Shown: positions 49,742-62,296 of the stretch, piece by piece | Layout of the letters: each line of letters opens with the position of its first letter | Position numbering within the stretch: the first letter of the stretch is position 1 | Assembly (NCBI GenBank): GCA_026419785.1 | Contig: JAODTK010000554.1 | Span: 62,001 to 126,000 of the forward strand | Direction of reading: 5' to 3' | From: Sclerodactyla briareus | Taxonomy: Eukaryota; Echinodermata; Holothuroidea; Dendrochirotida; Sclerodactylidae | DNA: 64,000 nt | Program-made: the position numbers and the translations under genes | The notes under the pieces: model-generated | Databases searched by the model: none | The model's input: the letters and a program-made list of their open reading frames with translations, nothing else | Told to the model about the DNA's origin: nothing

Positions 49742-50115
49742 CCGATAATAAATAACTTAGGACGATGACACGACACAAAATCATTCACAAAGAGGGAGAG
49801 GGTAGATTCATAACGCTTGCTATAGTTTATACTGTCAATCAGTTAACCAATCCCCGGTCATTCTTGTAATCCTAGAGATCGGATTCGATGAATCCAAATA
49901 GCCCGTATTGTTATTCCCAATCGGCCGTGATATCGGGTAATAACGCGCGCGCTTACATGTACAATACATACAAATAATGTCATATTCTAAAACTATACCA
50001 TTAAACGCCTCCTCGCAATTATCCGCTGGGTCGTCGGAATTTCAACGCGAGGTCCATAAATTCAGCTAGATGAATTACGAATCTGTTTCGATTAAGGACG
50101 CTGAAGATGAATGAC
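49742..50115. repeat. Duplicated block Y, copy 1
   Basis: About 370 bases alignable along the whole length with 61901-62296, same orientation. Shared words: CCGATAATAAA, TCATTCTTGTAAT, GCCCGTATTGTT, GTAATAACG, and at the end AATCTG.TTTC.ATTA.GGAC. No coding capacity, no terminal repeats, no tRNA-like head. Could be a duplicated non-coding functional element or an unrecognised repeat. Confidence 0.65.
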
Positions 50116-50494
50116 CCGGTCGAAGCGAAGAACACGATATATCAAATCGTATATCCATTATTGCTCGCCACTACCAGTACAGTGAACATATGGAGGAATT
50201 CAAACACCTGGAGATATCGGTGAAGTAATGTCATGTGTATGCATGGCTTGCCGTACATCATAATTTGGATTATGTAAATTGATTGACTGTTAATGTTCGG
50301 AGCCATACGTGTTTCACATTCGCTAGTGTTTCGAAGCACTTTGCGGATACCACCCCTACTACCCCTACGAATCATAACACTCCGGCAACCCCATCTTCTA
50401 GTCAAGTATACGTCGAGTATATGGTTGAAGCTCAAGATTCCTTGGTACGTAGAGACAATGGGTTCACTAAATACTGTGTCCAGTAGCACAAAGC

Positions 50495-50585
50495 TGGTCA
50501 CACTTGTACGGGATTCGAACCCATAACTTTTGTTCTCTCGCATGCTGCTGAAAAAACAGCAGATGATAAGACCATCATAGACACA
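50495..50585 (-). repeat. tRNA-like fragment (B box)
   Basis: On the minus strand GGGTTCGAATCCCG is a perfect B-box region, preceded by GCATGCGAGAGAACAAAAGT. The upstream half does not fold as a tRNA in a way I can support, so this is more likely a SINE remnant than a tRNA gene. Confidence 0.35.
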
Positions 50586-50599
50586 AAGGAAATACACCG

Positions 50600-52283
50600 T
50601 GCCTCACTTCTATTTGATTTCTCCCAAGCAACTTGGAAGGTGATACCACCCCAGGGAGTCATTTATCAGCATCTCACTAACGGAGAGGGGATGATCACCC
50701 CCCCCCCCCCCTCCCCAGAATAAAAAATATCTAGTGAATCGACACTTTCCGAGACAAGTTCCCAGTTCGGCGGACGTACATGGCTGCAAGTTGAATAGCA
50801 GGTCATCGGCCCGAATCATGCCATAATTCATTTAAAACCCTACTCCTTAAGTTCTTGTTCGCTGTTCAATTTAAATATAGACAAATAATGTTCAATTTTT
50901 GGGTTAATGAGAGAGAGAGTCAGACGGGAATAATTCCTATGACACAACCCCGATAACACAGCAACTCGGAGGCAAAGAGGAAAGAGTCCCTATAGACAGA
51001 TAGAACTCGCCCACATTACTGGCGGACCATGGACGAGTTCTGTGACCGCCGGTCGAGTCCTTTTTTATTAAAGCGGCGGAAATCACCAAATCAGCTAATC
51101 AATTTAGTAGTCCTCCTTTCAACGTTTCAAACCAACAACTTATTGTTCATAAAGTAGTGATTCTACACTTGGATGCCATACTGAAGTGAGGATCACCGTT
51201 CACCTCACGTTAATTGCCTAAGCATCCTGACAGCAATATCCTCATTAGCCTAGCTAAACTGGAATAACATTTATTGAGCAGAGGCTCAAATTACCTCAGT
51301 TTCCGAGCAGCCTCTGCAAATTGCTTGGACGTGAAGTGAAGTGCCTCGAATATCACAACCGACATGCAAAACATTGCACCGATCGTTGTTGAAGAATATC
51401 TACGAGATGTATAGAATCTTTCCGAGGAGTTTAAAGACCCGCGAACTGGGGTCCCTGTGTGGGAAACATTACAACTAACTAATATCTTGCCAAGAAGAGG
51501 GCCACCCATTAATAACAATCGCTCTTTTGTGAAGTCACTCTCGAAACCACGTGAGGACATTGCTGGTGATACCCAAACTCTCCAATTGGAGCAGGAGACA
51601 TTACAGGGCAGCTAAATAACTGTAAGGAACCTCAACAGCTGGTGGTGTGGTGGTTAACGAAAATGAAACAATAGCAAAAGAGAAGGTAACACCTGTTAGT
51701 GATTGAGTGTAGGAGGTAATTTATATGAAAGATAGGATACACCGGGTTAGTTACTGACCCCCCCCCCCCCCTCCCCTAAAGGAAACACTGAGTGAATTCC
51801 TGGGGTTAGCCCATCTAAGATTTGTTTTCCGTCGTCGATTGCTTTGTATGTTCATATTTTCGTCTAGCCTTTTCCGGTACTTACGCAAACACCAAACTAC
51901 TGGTTACAACAGTATAGGGGCATCACGCAACATGCACAAGCTCAAAGACCCGAGGATAAACCATCTTTGTCGACATTGTCAACAATCTGGATTCATCTTG
52001 CTCAGATGGCTTGAAAGTGTGACGGTTCCAATCTAGAACGGTTAGACAAAATGACCTTTGAAAGCATCTGTTAAGAACGCAAACCCGTCTGTAACTGGAA
52101 CCATTCGCTAATGATGATCTGGATTGACCATTGTTGCACTCAACAAAATCGGGTACTGGACGAGCTACAAGTTTATGGAAAAGCTCGAGTAGTCAATCGC
52201 ACCGGCCTTCTCTCCTCCAGTGTCGGCAAGTTGTTGAAAAAGAGCCGACACATTTGTCAATCGTCGATAGGCTTTGCAAATAG
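50600..52283. other. Non-coding, nothing recognised
   Basis: C homopolymers at about 50699-50711 and 51759-51771; no gene recognised. Confidence 0.5.
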
Positions 52284-52409
52284 TAAGTCAGGGAGTGAGT
52301 GAGTGAGTGAATTAATGAGTGAGTAAGTGAGTGAGTGAGTGAGTGAGTGAGTGAGTGAGTGAGTGAGTGAGTGAATTAATGAGTGAGTAAGTGAGTGAGT
52401 GAGTGAGTC
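52284..52409. repeat. GAGT tetranucleotide array with a duplicated internal variant
   Basis: (GAGT)n in which the variant block GAATTAATGAGTGAGTAAGT occurs twice, about 69 bases apart, showing that a longer segment was duplicated during expansion. Confidence 0.95.
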
Positions 52410-52419
52410 CGTCAGTCAG

Positions 52420-52815
52420 TAAATAAATAAAACTTCATTTCATACCAAAAGGGAAATTTTAAGCTCGCATGTACATATAAGACAAATACAAAATAATCAA
52501 AAGTAGAAAGACAGATACGAATGGCATACTTAAGAGTTCATAGTATCAAAGTAAGAAAGTTCAAAGGAGTGATGAGTGAACAAATGTCACATCATAAACT
52601 TGCACTTCGAAGCATTTAGATCCATCTGCCGAGATTTGTCCTCGACGGAACCTCGTCCAAATCTTATTGATGTCCACGCCTGTCATTAATGCATCCAATA
52701 GTTCCGTATAAGTGCAGTCATCAGCAAATATTCAAATGTTAGATCATTATTTGTTGTATCTTTGTATAAGGGGAACATGCAGCTGTGGTCTAGAACTGTA
52801 CCTGAGGTTCACCTC
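52420..52815 (-). mobile_element. Non-LTR retrotransposon remnant (CR1-like), 3' part of RT
   Basis: On the minus strand 52789-52812 resembles the PQGTVLGP motif and 52711-52728 encodes FADDCT, the catalytic block, at about the right distance. Downstream the frame continues open for about 100 bases, then decays. The end at 52420-52435 reads AAGTTTTATTTATTT, the kind of tail expected at the 3' end of such an element. Dead. Confidence 0.5.
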
Positions 52816-54089
52816 AAGAGGCTCACCTGAACAATGGTGCTACCCATATAACCAATGAAATTATCCAGACTAATTATTCGCCCTCAGAATTTGACAAGTC
52901 CCAATTATTCAAGTGGAAATTCTAACACTGGCGATATAGGCTGATGAGGTGACCGAGCAAATCGTGGCAAAGGTTTCCTTTTACCCCATTTCGAAATACC
53001 GCCACCACATTCGGAACTGATTAGAACTCCCGACAAGTCTTCGTGGCTATAACATTTTCAAATGCAACAAGCCATTACATTGTACTCTCCAATGTTTATC
53101 TTGTACCATGCCGTGAGGTCAAACATGTAAGTGATGAAAACCTACCACCATGTTAGAAATGAGGCCGCCCCGAGTTTGAACGAGTAGAAGGAAGTCTCTA
53201 TTATCGATTGCAAATGGATTCAGTTCCGGGCGCACCATAACTCATCCTCCATTTAAAACAGCCCGTCAGAGGTTCGCCGAAGGTACAACATATTTTACGC
53301 GTAATTAATTTGTTAATATCTCTCAGGAGTAGAGATCAGGGACTGGATGTTTCGTGTCAAGTTTAAAGGAACATTCTGCGTTGGTATTGCAGCTGAGCTA
53401 GGAGTAGTTCGAATGGTTTTATCGGTATTTGGATTTTTTTCGTCAGTTCCTTGAAAAGGACCCGCTGAATGTTGACGATGCGCGCCGTGGTCAGATGTTG
53501 ATGATTGGTATTGGCGGTAGGTAGGCTTCGGTCCGCGATATGATCGATGATATCCATCGAGTTCGCTCGAAACCAGTCCAATCGTTTTTTTTTCTCTTGT
53601 ACTTGCATAATGTCACGATGAAGAACCTTAGCAATGCTATTTTATATAGTTACTTTATACGGCGCTATAATAAGTTAATACAATTATATTTTCGATATAT
53701 CTTGGGACGGTTTTCGTCGTGACGTCATGCACACCTCATTAACTTTTTTTTTTTCTTGTCGTTGTATCAGGTCGAATATCAGTTATTAAATAGGGAAGAA
53801 AGAACAGTTATCTATGTAATGTTTCTGTAGGAAAACAGCTTCGCAAAGGTAGCCCCTCTTTCAGACTTTGAAAACGACCCCCCGCCCTTAGAACTCCCTT
53901 CCGGTATAGGCTCATATAAAACTTCATGGGTATAACGTGACTGTAGTCACTGCACAAAGCCTATGATATGGTTTGGTTTCCCTGGTAACCTCATTTTAAC
54001 GCATCCATGATGTACCACGCCGAAGCTTGTTTTAAGATCGAATATTACAATTTAGAAGAAACGACAATATCTCGACAGCTTTACATCTC
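52816..54089. other. Non-coding, nothing recognised
   Basis: No gene or element I can name. Confidence 0.5.
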
Positions 54090-54240
54090 TTCGCCGTTTC
54101 GGGCCCACTGGGGACAAATAAAGGCACCGCTGATAAAGGCCCGCCTGTCACTTAATAAATAGGCCGATGGGGCTGAAGAATGTTTTGTTGCCATTTTGTT
54201 TGCGATAATGTTTCAATTCTAGGACAGGATCTGCCCACCA
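54090..54240. repeat. Duplicated block X, copy 2
   Basis: Same-orientation match to 42466-42616, best across TTTTGTTTGCGATAATGTTT. Confidence 0.6.
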
Positions 54241-56690
54241 GCTCGATAAATATGTCGAGGTGAGGCAAACGTCTAGGTAGTGGTACACGTCACCATAAAC
54301 GATGAAGACACTCCGTGGATAGGGCCTTCATAATCATGAGTCATGTTCAAGGAGCTCACATCAGGAGTTCATGTAAATGCTTGGCGATGGTGGGCCAATT
54401 ACCGCCTTTCCTTCGACCTTAACTGCTTAATGGGATCAGCATGATCGATTGATGATGTTCAGCGACTTATATCGTTGGGCGCACATATCCTGCGGGGAAT
54501 GGGGAGCATATATACCCCCACTTCTGGGGGATGCCCTCAATGACTTCCACATTCTCGCACAGTAATTTCTGGTTTAAAGGCCCATACACCCCCCCCCCCC
54601 CCCCCACACACACAAACTTCTTCACATGGACGTGCTCCACTGATATATTTGTACGACAATGTTGAAAAGTATAGCGTTTTCCTCTTCTACTTTTTGCCCC
54701 ATCTTGTCTTTTCTTCCATTCTCAATTCTTAAGTCCGGCCATTTTGCCAAGAATAAGAGAAATAATAGAAAACACACAAGAAACGACAGCAGCAAAACAC
54801 ACACAACAACAGCACACTCATTATAATTGCTTATAGCAGTATAGTTACCCATGGGTCAACGGTCGTCTGAGTTTTATGTTTTACCAGAAGTGGGCAAATC
54901 CAGATCATGCGTTTGCAGTAATTCGCCAGTATTATTGTTTGCCAGTGGCGCATATTAGTTATTCCAGTCGAGGGGCATCTAGGGGTAAATCATAGCTATT
55001 TTGAGGGGAAAAAAAAATCGCTGTTTGGCACAATATAGCACACTCTTAATAAAACTCACTCAATTATTCCATAGATGACGATACGATGCAGTAAATCAGT
55101 GTCAGTTTGTTGAGGGATGAAGAAGGGGTTTCGACTCGATTACTGCATTATTTGTGCTCGATTATCAAGACTAGAACATCCAGGACCATGCCAAAAAAGT
55201 TGCTTTCCCCAAGTCCTGCTCTATCCTACATACGTGCTATATTAACTAGCCACACGAGATACTTCGCCGACTTCGTAATAATACATATTCAAAATTTGCT
55301 TTGACGAACTTCCAAATAATCTGGCATGTTTATAACTCAACTCTTGCACTAGCAGTATGATTTAGTCCGTTATCTAAGATTATTGCGATCAACGATTGTG
55401 CGGATATAATATACCCTATCTGCATATACATTTTAATGATATGTATAGCCTCCTAGTGTTGACAAAACCAGTTATTCGATTAGGTCCCGTCGCGTTATAG
55501 CTGTATAGTTTAAATGCAGACGTCACGAGAACCGTAATAAATACAAACGCACAGTAAATTTCATGTTATATGTACAATACCTTAGTCAGATAGTCTGGTA
55601 ACAATTTCATTCGAAGGTTTTAGTGTTAAACTAGTACAGGTGACAAGAGGACATATCAAAACCCCATTCTCAGACCGAATAAAAAATATGAAAAAAGGTT
55701 ATAGCCATCTACTTCGAGGGAATTTATGACTTCACGGGGAATGTACTCATGGAACCGCTCATTTTTTGCGCCTTCACAACAAACAAGACGGAAAGATAAG
55801 GGACTGAAAGCTTTATAGGCGATGGTCACAGTACTTTTTTAAACGAAAAATAGTTTTTATTTGGGTGCGAGTGAAGAAACAACTAACATTGTCCTTCTAC
55901 TACTTGGGTGTTAAGAGATATATTTGAAGATAATGATAGGAGTATTTTAGAGGGAGGCTTCGTTCTCTAATTCTGTGGTTGTAGGAATAGGGATGAAGGG
56001 CAATTTTCCGACCTTTATCGAGCCATGAACCAGTCTCGACTCGAAATTTCAGCTAAAAAACCTAAATAATAGGATTGGTTCCGCCTCGTCTGTTATTTAG
56101 TTGAGCTTTTGAGTCTCGACTGTTTATTCTTCCTACAAAATGCTCCATGTCTAATACTAATAATAAATAAATAAATAACTAAATAAATAAATAAATATAC
56201 AATAAATAAATAAATTAAAAAATAAATAAATAAATAAATAAAAACTCATTATCGGTTTTGGACTTCCCAGCAAATGATCCATGTGAGAATCGATGTGTGT
56301 GTGTGTCTATGTGTGCGTGTGTTCAATATGGATTGTAATCAGGGAAACTCGAAAACGGGTTATCTCAGTGATTTTGTAAATATTTACCTATAGTCTGAAC
56401 AAATGGTTGTAGAGGCAACCCCAATTTTTTCAATATGTCATATATTAAAAAATAGCAATGGCTCATCAATACAGGTCACGATTGGCCGATCTGTTGCAAT
56501 TTGGTGTATTTGGGGTGGCGGTTCACTCCAAATCATACTCCGAACGCAATCCAATGTCAGCGAAGGTCATATAGTGGTTGTGAAAACACACGCAAATGAC
56601 CAATAACGGCATGTCGGAAAGGTTGTGGAGAAATATGCGCCATCGCCAATTCTAGTGACCCTCGTCTGTGTGAGCTCAATTTGACCCATG
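54241..56690. other. Non-coding with simple repeats
   Basis: C run followed by CA at about 54590-54612; an (AAAT)n tract at 56155-56245; a short GT tract at about 56293-56322. No gene recognised. Confidence 0.55.
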
Positions 56691-59600
56691 GGCGTCGATC
56701 CTGGCGGGACAGGGGGGACACGTCCCCCCCCCAACATTCGAAGTGGGGGGCATCATATCAAGTCCCCCCACTTTTTCTTTGATCTCGATTTGAGACGAAA
56801 GTACATGTCCGTTTTTACACGTATCTGTTAACGTGGCTGTGTGGGACTAAAAAAAATATTGAGAAGCAGCCTCACAAAGACCACAGTGACCTTTATTCCG
56901 AACCCGTGTCCAAAATTTCCGCGTGCTGAGCGCGCAGACGACCTGTAACTGTTGTTTCTATTGTGTCGTGAGCAAGCATTTGAGGCATAGGTCTGGCGAT
57001 TATGAAGCTTTATGCAAAGTTTTCTCACTCAAGAAACATAAGTGAGAATATTATATTTTTGTTTTTAACAAAGTAGATTCACAATAAAATGTCCATTGAT
57101 TTTAACACGAAGCGGCCGTTGACAAATACGAGGCGGTTGAGGAGTCAGACGATCCAAAACCACATTATGGAAGTAAAAGCAGTTGCAGATCGAGGAAAAA
57201 AAAAACGGCTGGGCAAAGAAAAGGCACAATTTGGCAGACAACGATGCCCAAAGTGGATAAATGCCCACAATGTCAGCCGAGATATAGAACAGGCCAGATA
57301 ATAGACAGATCAGATTGCCGATTTCTCTCGTCGGAAGCCCGATTGATTGAGCAAAAAAATTTGTCAATCTTGTAAAGTTGGGACATTGCGATTTCATCGA
57401 CTTGGTCAAGAAAGAAATTTTGCAACAACATTCGTCCCGGTACGGTAGCTCTGGGATGGTGTTCGCTGTCAGTACTGAAGACCACATGCACGAGCGATAC
57501 TAGAGATTCCGTAAAAAATATTTTGAGTGCAATTTTGTAATTCTTGGATTATATTTACCAAATTGCTTTCGGACATCGGCATGCGTTTCTAGCAAGCTGA
57601 AGGAATCGATAGACGATGCACTCCAACTTGAACAATATATTTTGCAGGCTTCAATTTCAACAAAAACCAGTCCGTGTGGTTCTGATCGAAACGAGCTGCA
57701 AACAATTGTGGAGCGCGGCGAGATATTCCTACATTGTAATGCGCGATATAGGTATTATGAATAGGTTATGTTAACAAAACACGGGCAAGAAATGTATATA
57801 AATTGCAAACAAACATTCAGACAAATTTGTGATATTCAGTCCAAAATTTCCGTCGAAAGAAACGGGTACGAGCCTCGAGGCCAAAACGAGAAATTTACCT
57901 GGGTTCTTCAGAATGGGCTAACCGGTTTGACTTCCGGGCCTTTCCAGGCCTTTTCCTAGACACAAACTAAGGTGGTCCCTGGGAGAAGGTAGGGTTCAGG
58001 CCAATAACCAAGTACAGAAGGAAACTTATGCCTTGCATGGTGGACAGCAATTTTCGCACAAAAAAAAATCACATTTTAGAGCATGAATTTGCACCTAAAG
58101 CCAAACTTTTCAAGGGGACGGGTAAACCCTGACTGCCTGAGGACCCCTCTCGCAGGGTCCTGATAAATGTTAGCCCCTGCCTAGTCAGAAGTGTCTTACG
58201 GTCACTGCTGCCGACAGAGTGGAGTGAAACACATAAAGGTAGACCTCAGTTTTCCTTTTTTTTTGCAACATGAATACATGGCAATTACTAACTAATTCGC
58301 AGGCGAAAATAACCTCCACCCAATAAATAAATTGAGTTACGCCTTAGTTGGACAGCAGAGTAACTAGGCTACATAGTTTGTGCACAATTCAATTAATGTA
58401 AATCCAAACTGCTTGACTTTCGGCTCAGACTTACCGTAGCCCGTCGAAGAGCACGAAGTTATTCTGAGATTGAAAAGATCGGGCAAATATGGAAATTGAA
58501 TCGGGAAAATCTGGACAGTGTAAAAAGGCAAAAGTGAAGGAAATGACCTAAATTCTGCTGACTGGCCTGAATTTTCAAAATTTTCGGCACGCTTCGCGCG
58601 GGACTGCCTTTCTGTGAAGGCAAAACCTGTTCTGCAAAAAAATCAGAAGGGTCCGGTACGCCTAGGCCAGCTGATCAGCACTTTTTCTCCTTTCGAATTT
58701 TATTCTGCAGTCGCCTACGAATGCCATGAGGGGTGGACCAAAATGTTCACTGATGTGATCGAACAAGCTTGCACTGACATAACATTGGCTTTGCGTAATA
58801 GTCGAGGGCGCAATTCTCCTGGCTGAAAGTTGAGGTCAAGGTGGTAAGAGTGAAAACACATTTAGGAGGGACTTCCAAAAAGTTGGGGGTCACGACCCCA
58901 CAAAGACGCGCCTTGGATTGGAAATAGCCCTAGCAGATACACCGTATATGGCTAATTGGCCAACATTTATTTTCATTCATTTTTTTCAACCCCAAGTTAG
59001 GTGATATTGTAAACCTTATGCCCAATAATAGTAAGATTTAAAGTATCATCACGGAGGCGTACAGAACCAACTTAGGGCAAACCAATTATGATATTCGAGA
59101 CTGGGTCGGGCCTGGTTGCAGGATAATTTGAGAGTGAAAACACGAAGGAAATACCCAAATTCGGAGAAACAATAGAAGAAATTTGGGCAAAGTGAGAATG
59201 AAAAGTTTTTGATCAGGGATTTGGTAGCCGAATTTTCGCGCGCAACAGTACTGATATAAGTTGTAGCGTATAAACTGCAATGAAATCCACTAACCTTTTT
59301 TTCTGGGTAAGTACGTTTCTGACCCCAATTTTACGTACGTCACCGTGCACCTGGTCATTTATTATAGTGGGTGTGCGGTGGCTTACAGTGATAATCTACT
59401 TTGATGATGCGTCTAAACTGATTCAATATTGTCTAATAACCGAACAATTAATCGCGTTGGGGAAATTGTCTTGATCCCCTTAATTCCACGTGCTTACCCC
59501 AGATGAAGATCTACCCGTGTTTCATACCGAGTGCTCGAATTTTGAATCGAAAGAAGGGCCCAAAAAGTTGCAATGATTTTCAAGGGCGTCTTTCTACCGG

Positions 59601-60251
59601 CGTTGTAAATATGCGATGTAATTCTTGAATCATTCGTTCACTCGAATAATTTCAGAAGCCTTTGGGGGTAGACGTCCCCCCCCCCCCCCAATTCGTCTGA
59701 GAAATTCGGGCGAAAATTCGTGGGAAATTTGGGAAGGAGAAAGGGCAAAGTTTAATAATGCCGGAATTTTCTGCTGAACTTTTCGATAACATGCCCGGAA
59801 AACATGCAAAAAATTCTGCGCGCTTCGCGCGCGCTGGTAGTCTTCGATGGCTGACTTTTAAAATTCCGCAATATTTACTCTTCCCAAATTTGAGTGGTCC
59901 CCGTACGCCTATGGCTTTCCCTGCGATCCCACCATGGACCGTTTGGCAGACCTCTAGATCCCACGCAAAAGAAGCCAGAGTAGAGAGGTAATAAAAAATA
60001 CCATGTGAGATATGCGGTAAATCATCTTAGTATGCACCATGACAACTTTTTGTCTGTCTCTTACTCAAATCACACATGTAAGATGGGTGCTATCGAGTCT
60101 GGCAAGTGCCGTTTTCCGGCGCGATCTGAAGGGTAGGAAAAGCTAAAAAATTCTTGCTACGCTTCGCGCGAACCAATGGTGCCGCTCCGCTTAGATGGTC
60201 ATTTGCATTTGATGTGTCCCCCCCCCCCACTTTTCAAAACGGATCGACGCC
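56691..60251. mobile_element. Composite repeat with inverted GGCGTCGATCC ends
   Basis: GGCGTCGATCC at 56691 and its reverse complement at 60241-60251. Each is followed inward by a G run and GGGGACAC. Inside, a module with a CGCTTCGCGCG palindrome recurs at about 58592, 59819 and 60161. At two of these, modules with AATTTTC upstream and GTACGCCTA about 85 bases downstream look like copies of each other. C runs at 56727 and 59679 belong to it. Either one 3.6 kb element or several inverted insertions of one family. No transposase recognised. Confidence 0.4.
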
Positions 60252-61900
60252 ACGACTGACTCTGAGGACCTTTACTTGTTTATGTGCCAAATTGAGTTTT
60301 CGTGGCTATTGTCGGATCATGAAGGTTGACACTGTTCGACCTTCGTGTAAGGAGCTCTTTGAGGTCAAAGTTTTAGGATTAGTACGGTTAGGATATTCAC
60401 AGAGCTGCGTGAGTCGTAATCGTACTTTTTTAATCAGTGGATCAAACAACATCTGATGATGAGGTTAGAAGATCAACTAATAAAAAGGAATCAAATAATA
60501 ATTAAGCCTAGCACTACGTACTGACTCGTACTGACGCATTTGAGCTTGGTGTATTTATTAACTATTAATGGAAAACTATTATTAGAGACCCAACGTTCCC
60601 CCACTGGTTCACATGTCGAGCACGGCTTAATTTTACCGACCCTACATTTGCATTTTGTAAACCAAAACAAGGCTGCAGAAGTCCGAGCTGCCGCGAGCGA
60701 TTTCCCATATACGTCAGCTCAGTTTGGTGACCATTTCAGTAACAAGCTCACAGAGTCTGCTGCTGTACTAGCCAACTAGCTGCATGAACTGCGCATGACT
60801 CCACTTACACAGGCTTCCATGGGATCAATATCTAAGGGAAATCTGACAACGTGAACTTAAGTTGACCTCCCGTTAGCGTCTGTTACTTCCTAACTCCAGA
60901 GCACACTATAACCACACACTAATATACTGTCTATTCGGATTACCACGAAGGTCATGATTTCTCTGTCAAATACGAAATATCTGTTATCTGTGCATTCAAC
61001 CTTTTCACCTTTCCCCAGATAACGGCAAACCAAAATTATTTCACGTCCACTAAACTGCAATTTTTACAATATCAATTGTTGTATTTTGAAATGGACAATA
61101 ATTGACGCATTTCTTTTAATTTAACTCCCGCGTTTAATACGTAGGTTTTTCGAACAGTGAGGCATTACTGACTTGTGAAGTGGATTCGCCATTATTTGTA
61201 TACTAAAGGGGCTAGAAACTGCCCCATTGTTGAACTTAGGTCCGTCTCACTTAACTTTCTAAATTTATGTTTACTATGACCATATATCATTCATTTACTG
61301 CATACAGGGAATTCTGTTGAGACCGAAATGGGATCAGCCATATTTGGGGGGTCGAGTGAAGTAGTGGAAAACTTCAATGTTGCCACAGTAAGCTTATAAT
61401 CCTGCGCAAGATGGGAGTTGAATCCTTGTAAACTTTAATTGCAATTATAAGCTGACGATACCCGGCTACGATGTTGTAAATCACCCTAATATTATCCAGC
61501 CTGGGATTTCAGCGCTTGAAAGTGATTCATGTGGAAGCTAAACTGCTGCCCAAAATCATGGAGGTCCAGCCTAAATGACAAACTTATGTTTGTAAACAGT
61601 ACAGCAAGGAATCTTCGACGCAGTTTTGCGTTCTTATTGTGTCATGTCATGTTATGTCTATAGATACACCCTCAGACCTATAAAACAGATACATTTATAA
61701 ATGTACAACGAATCAGGTTATCATATTGTTCGAGGCTGGCTGTTGTACGAAAAACCTTTCTAATACCTGATAACCGCGTAGATAGCTGCATGCTTTTGGC
61801 TGTTGGCAGATGCGCAATTGACTCTTACGACGTACTCCATCCAGAGCCAATCACAGCTTCATCTTCGCATAAGATCCTAAACCGATCGCACAACTTTTCT
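60252..61900. other. Non-coding, nothing recognised
   Basis: No gene or repeat I can name. Confidence 0.5.
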
Positions 61901-62296
61901 CCGATAATAAACAACTAGGATGAAGAAATAACACACAAAAACGAAAGTCTGATTCATTAACGCACGACGTTGTTTATAGACTGGTAGTAAGTTAATCAAT
62001 CGCGCTTCATTCTTGTAATTCCAGAGATAATTAGATATCAACGAATCAAATCAGGCCCGTATTGTTGTTAGTAATAGACAGTGATGATCGCGTAATAACG
62101 GTAATGCAAGATGAAATATATATCTGATATATTTATACTTTCCACCATTAAAAAAACGTCTCTCTCTCCCCCCTTTCTCTCTCTCTCTCTCTCTACGATC
62201 ATTCGCCGTGTCGATGGGAGTCTACGCCGTAGACCTCATTAACTGAGCCAAACGAAATACATCATCTGCTTTCAATTAGGACTGATGATAAATGAC
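61901..62296. repeat. Duplicated block Y, copy 2
   Basis: Same-orientation match to 49742-50115. It carries an inserted CT microsatellite (about 62160-62195) that the other copy lacks. Confidence 0.65.

Noticed and set aside
50142..50597. 151-residue minus-strand open frame
   Set aside because: Overlaps a tRNA-like SINE remnant and shows no protein-family features.
57065..57487. 140-residue minus-strand frame and a basic 70-residue + frame over the same DNA
   Set aside because: Neither resembles a known family; both lie inside the composite repeat.
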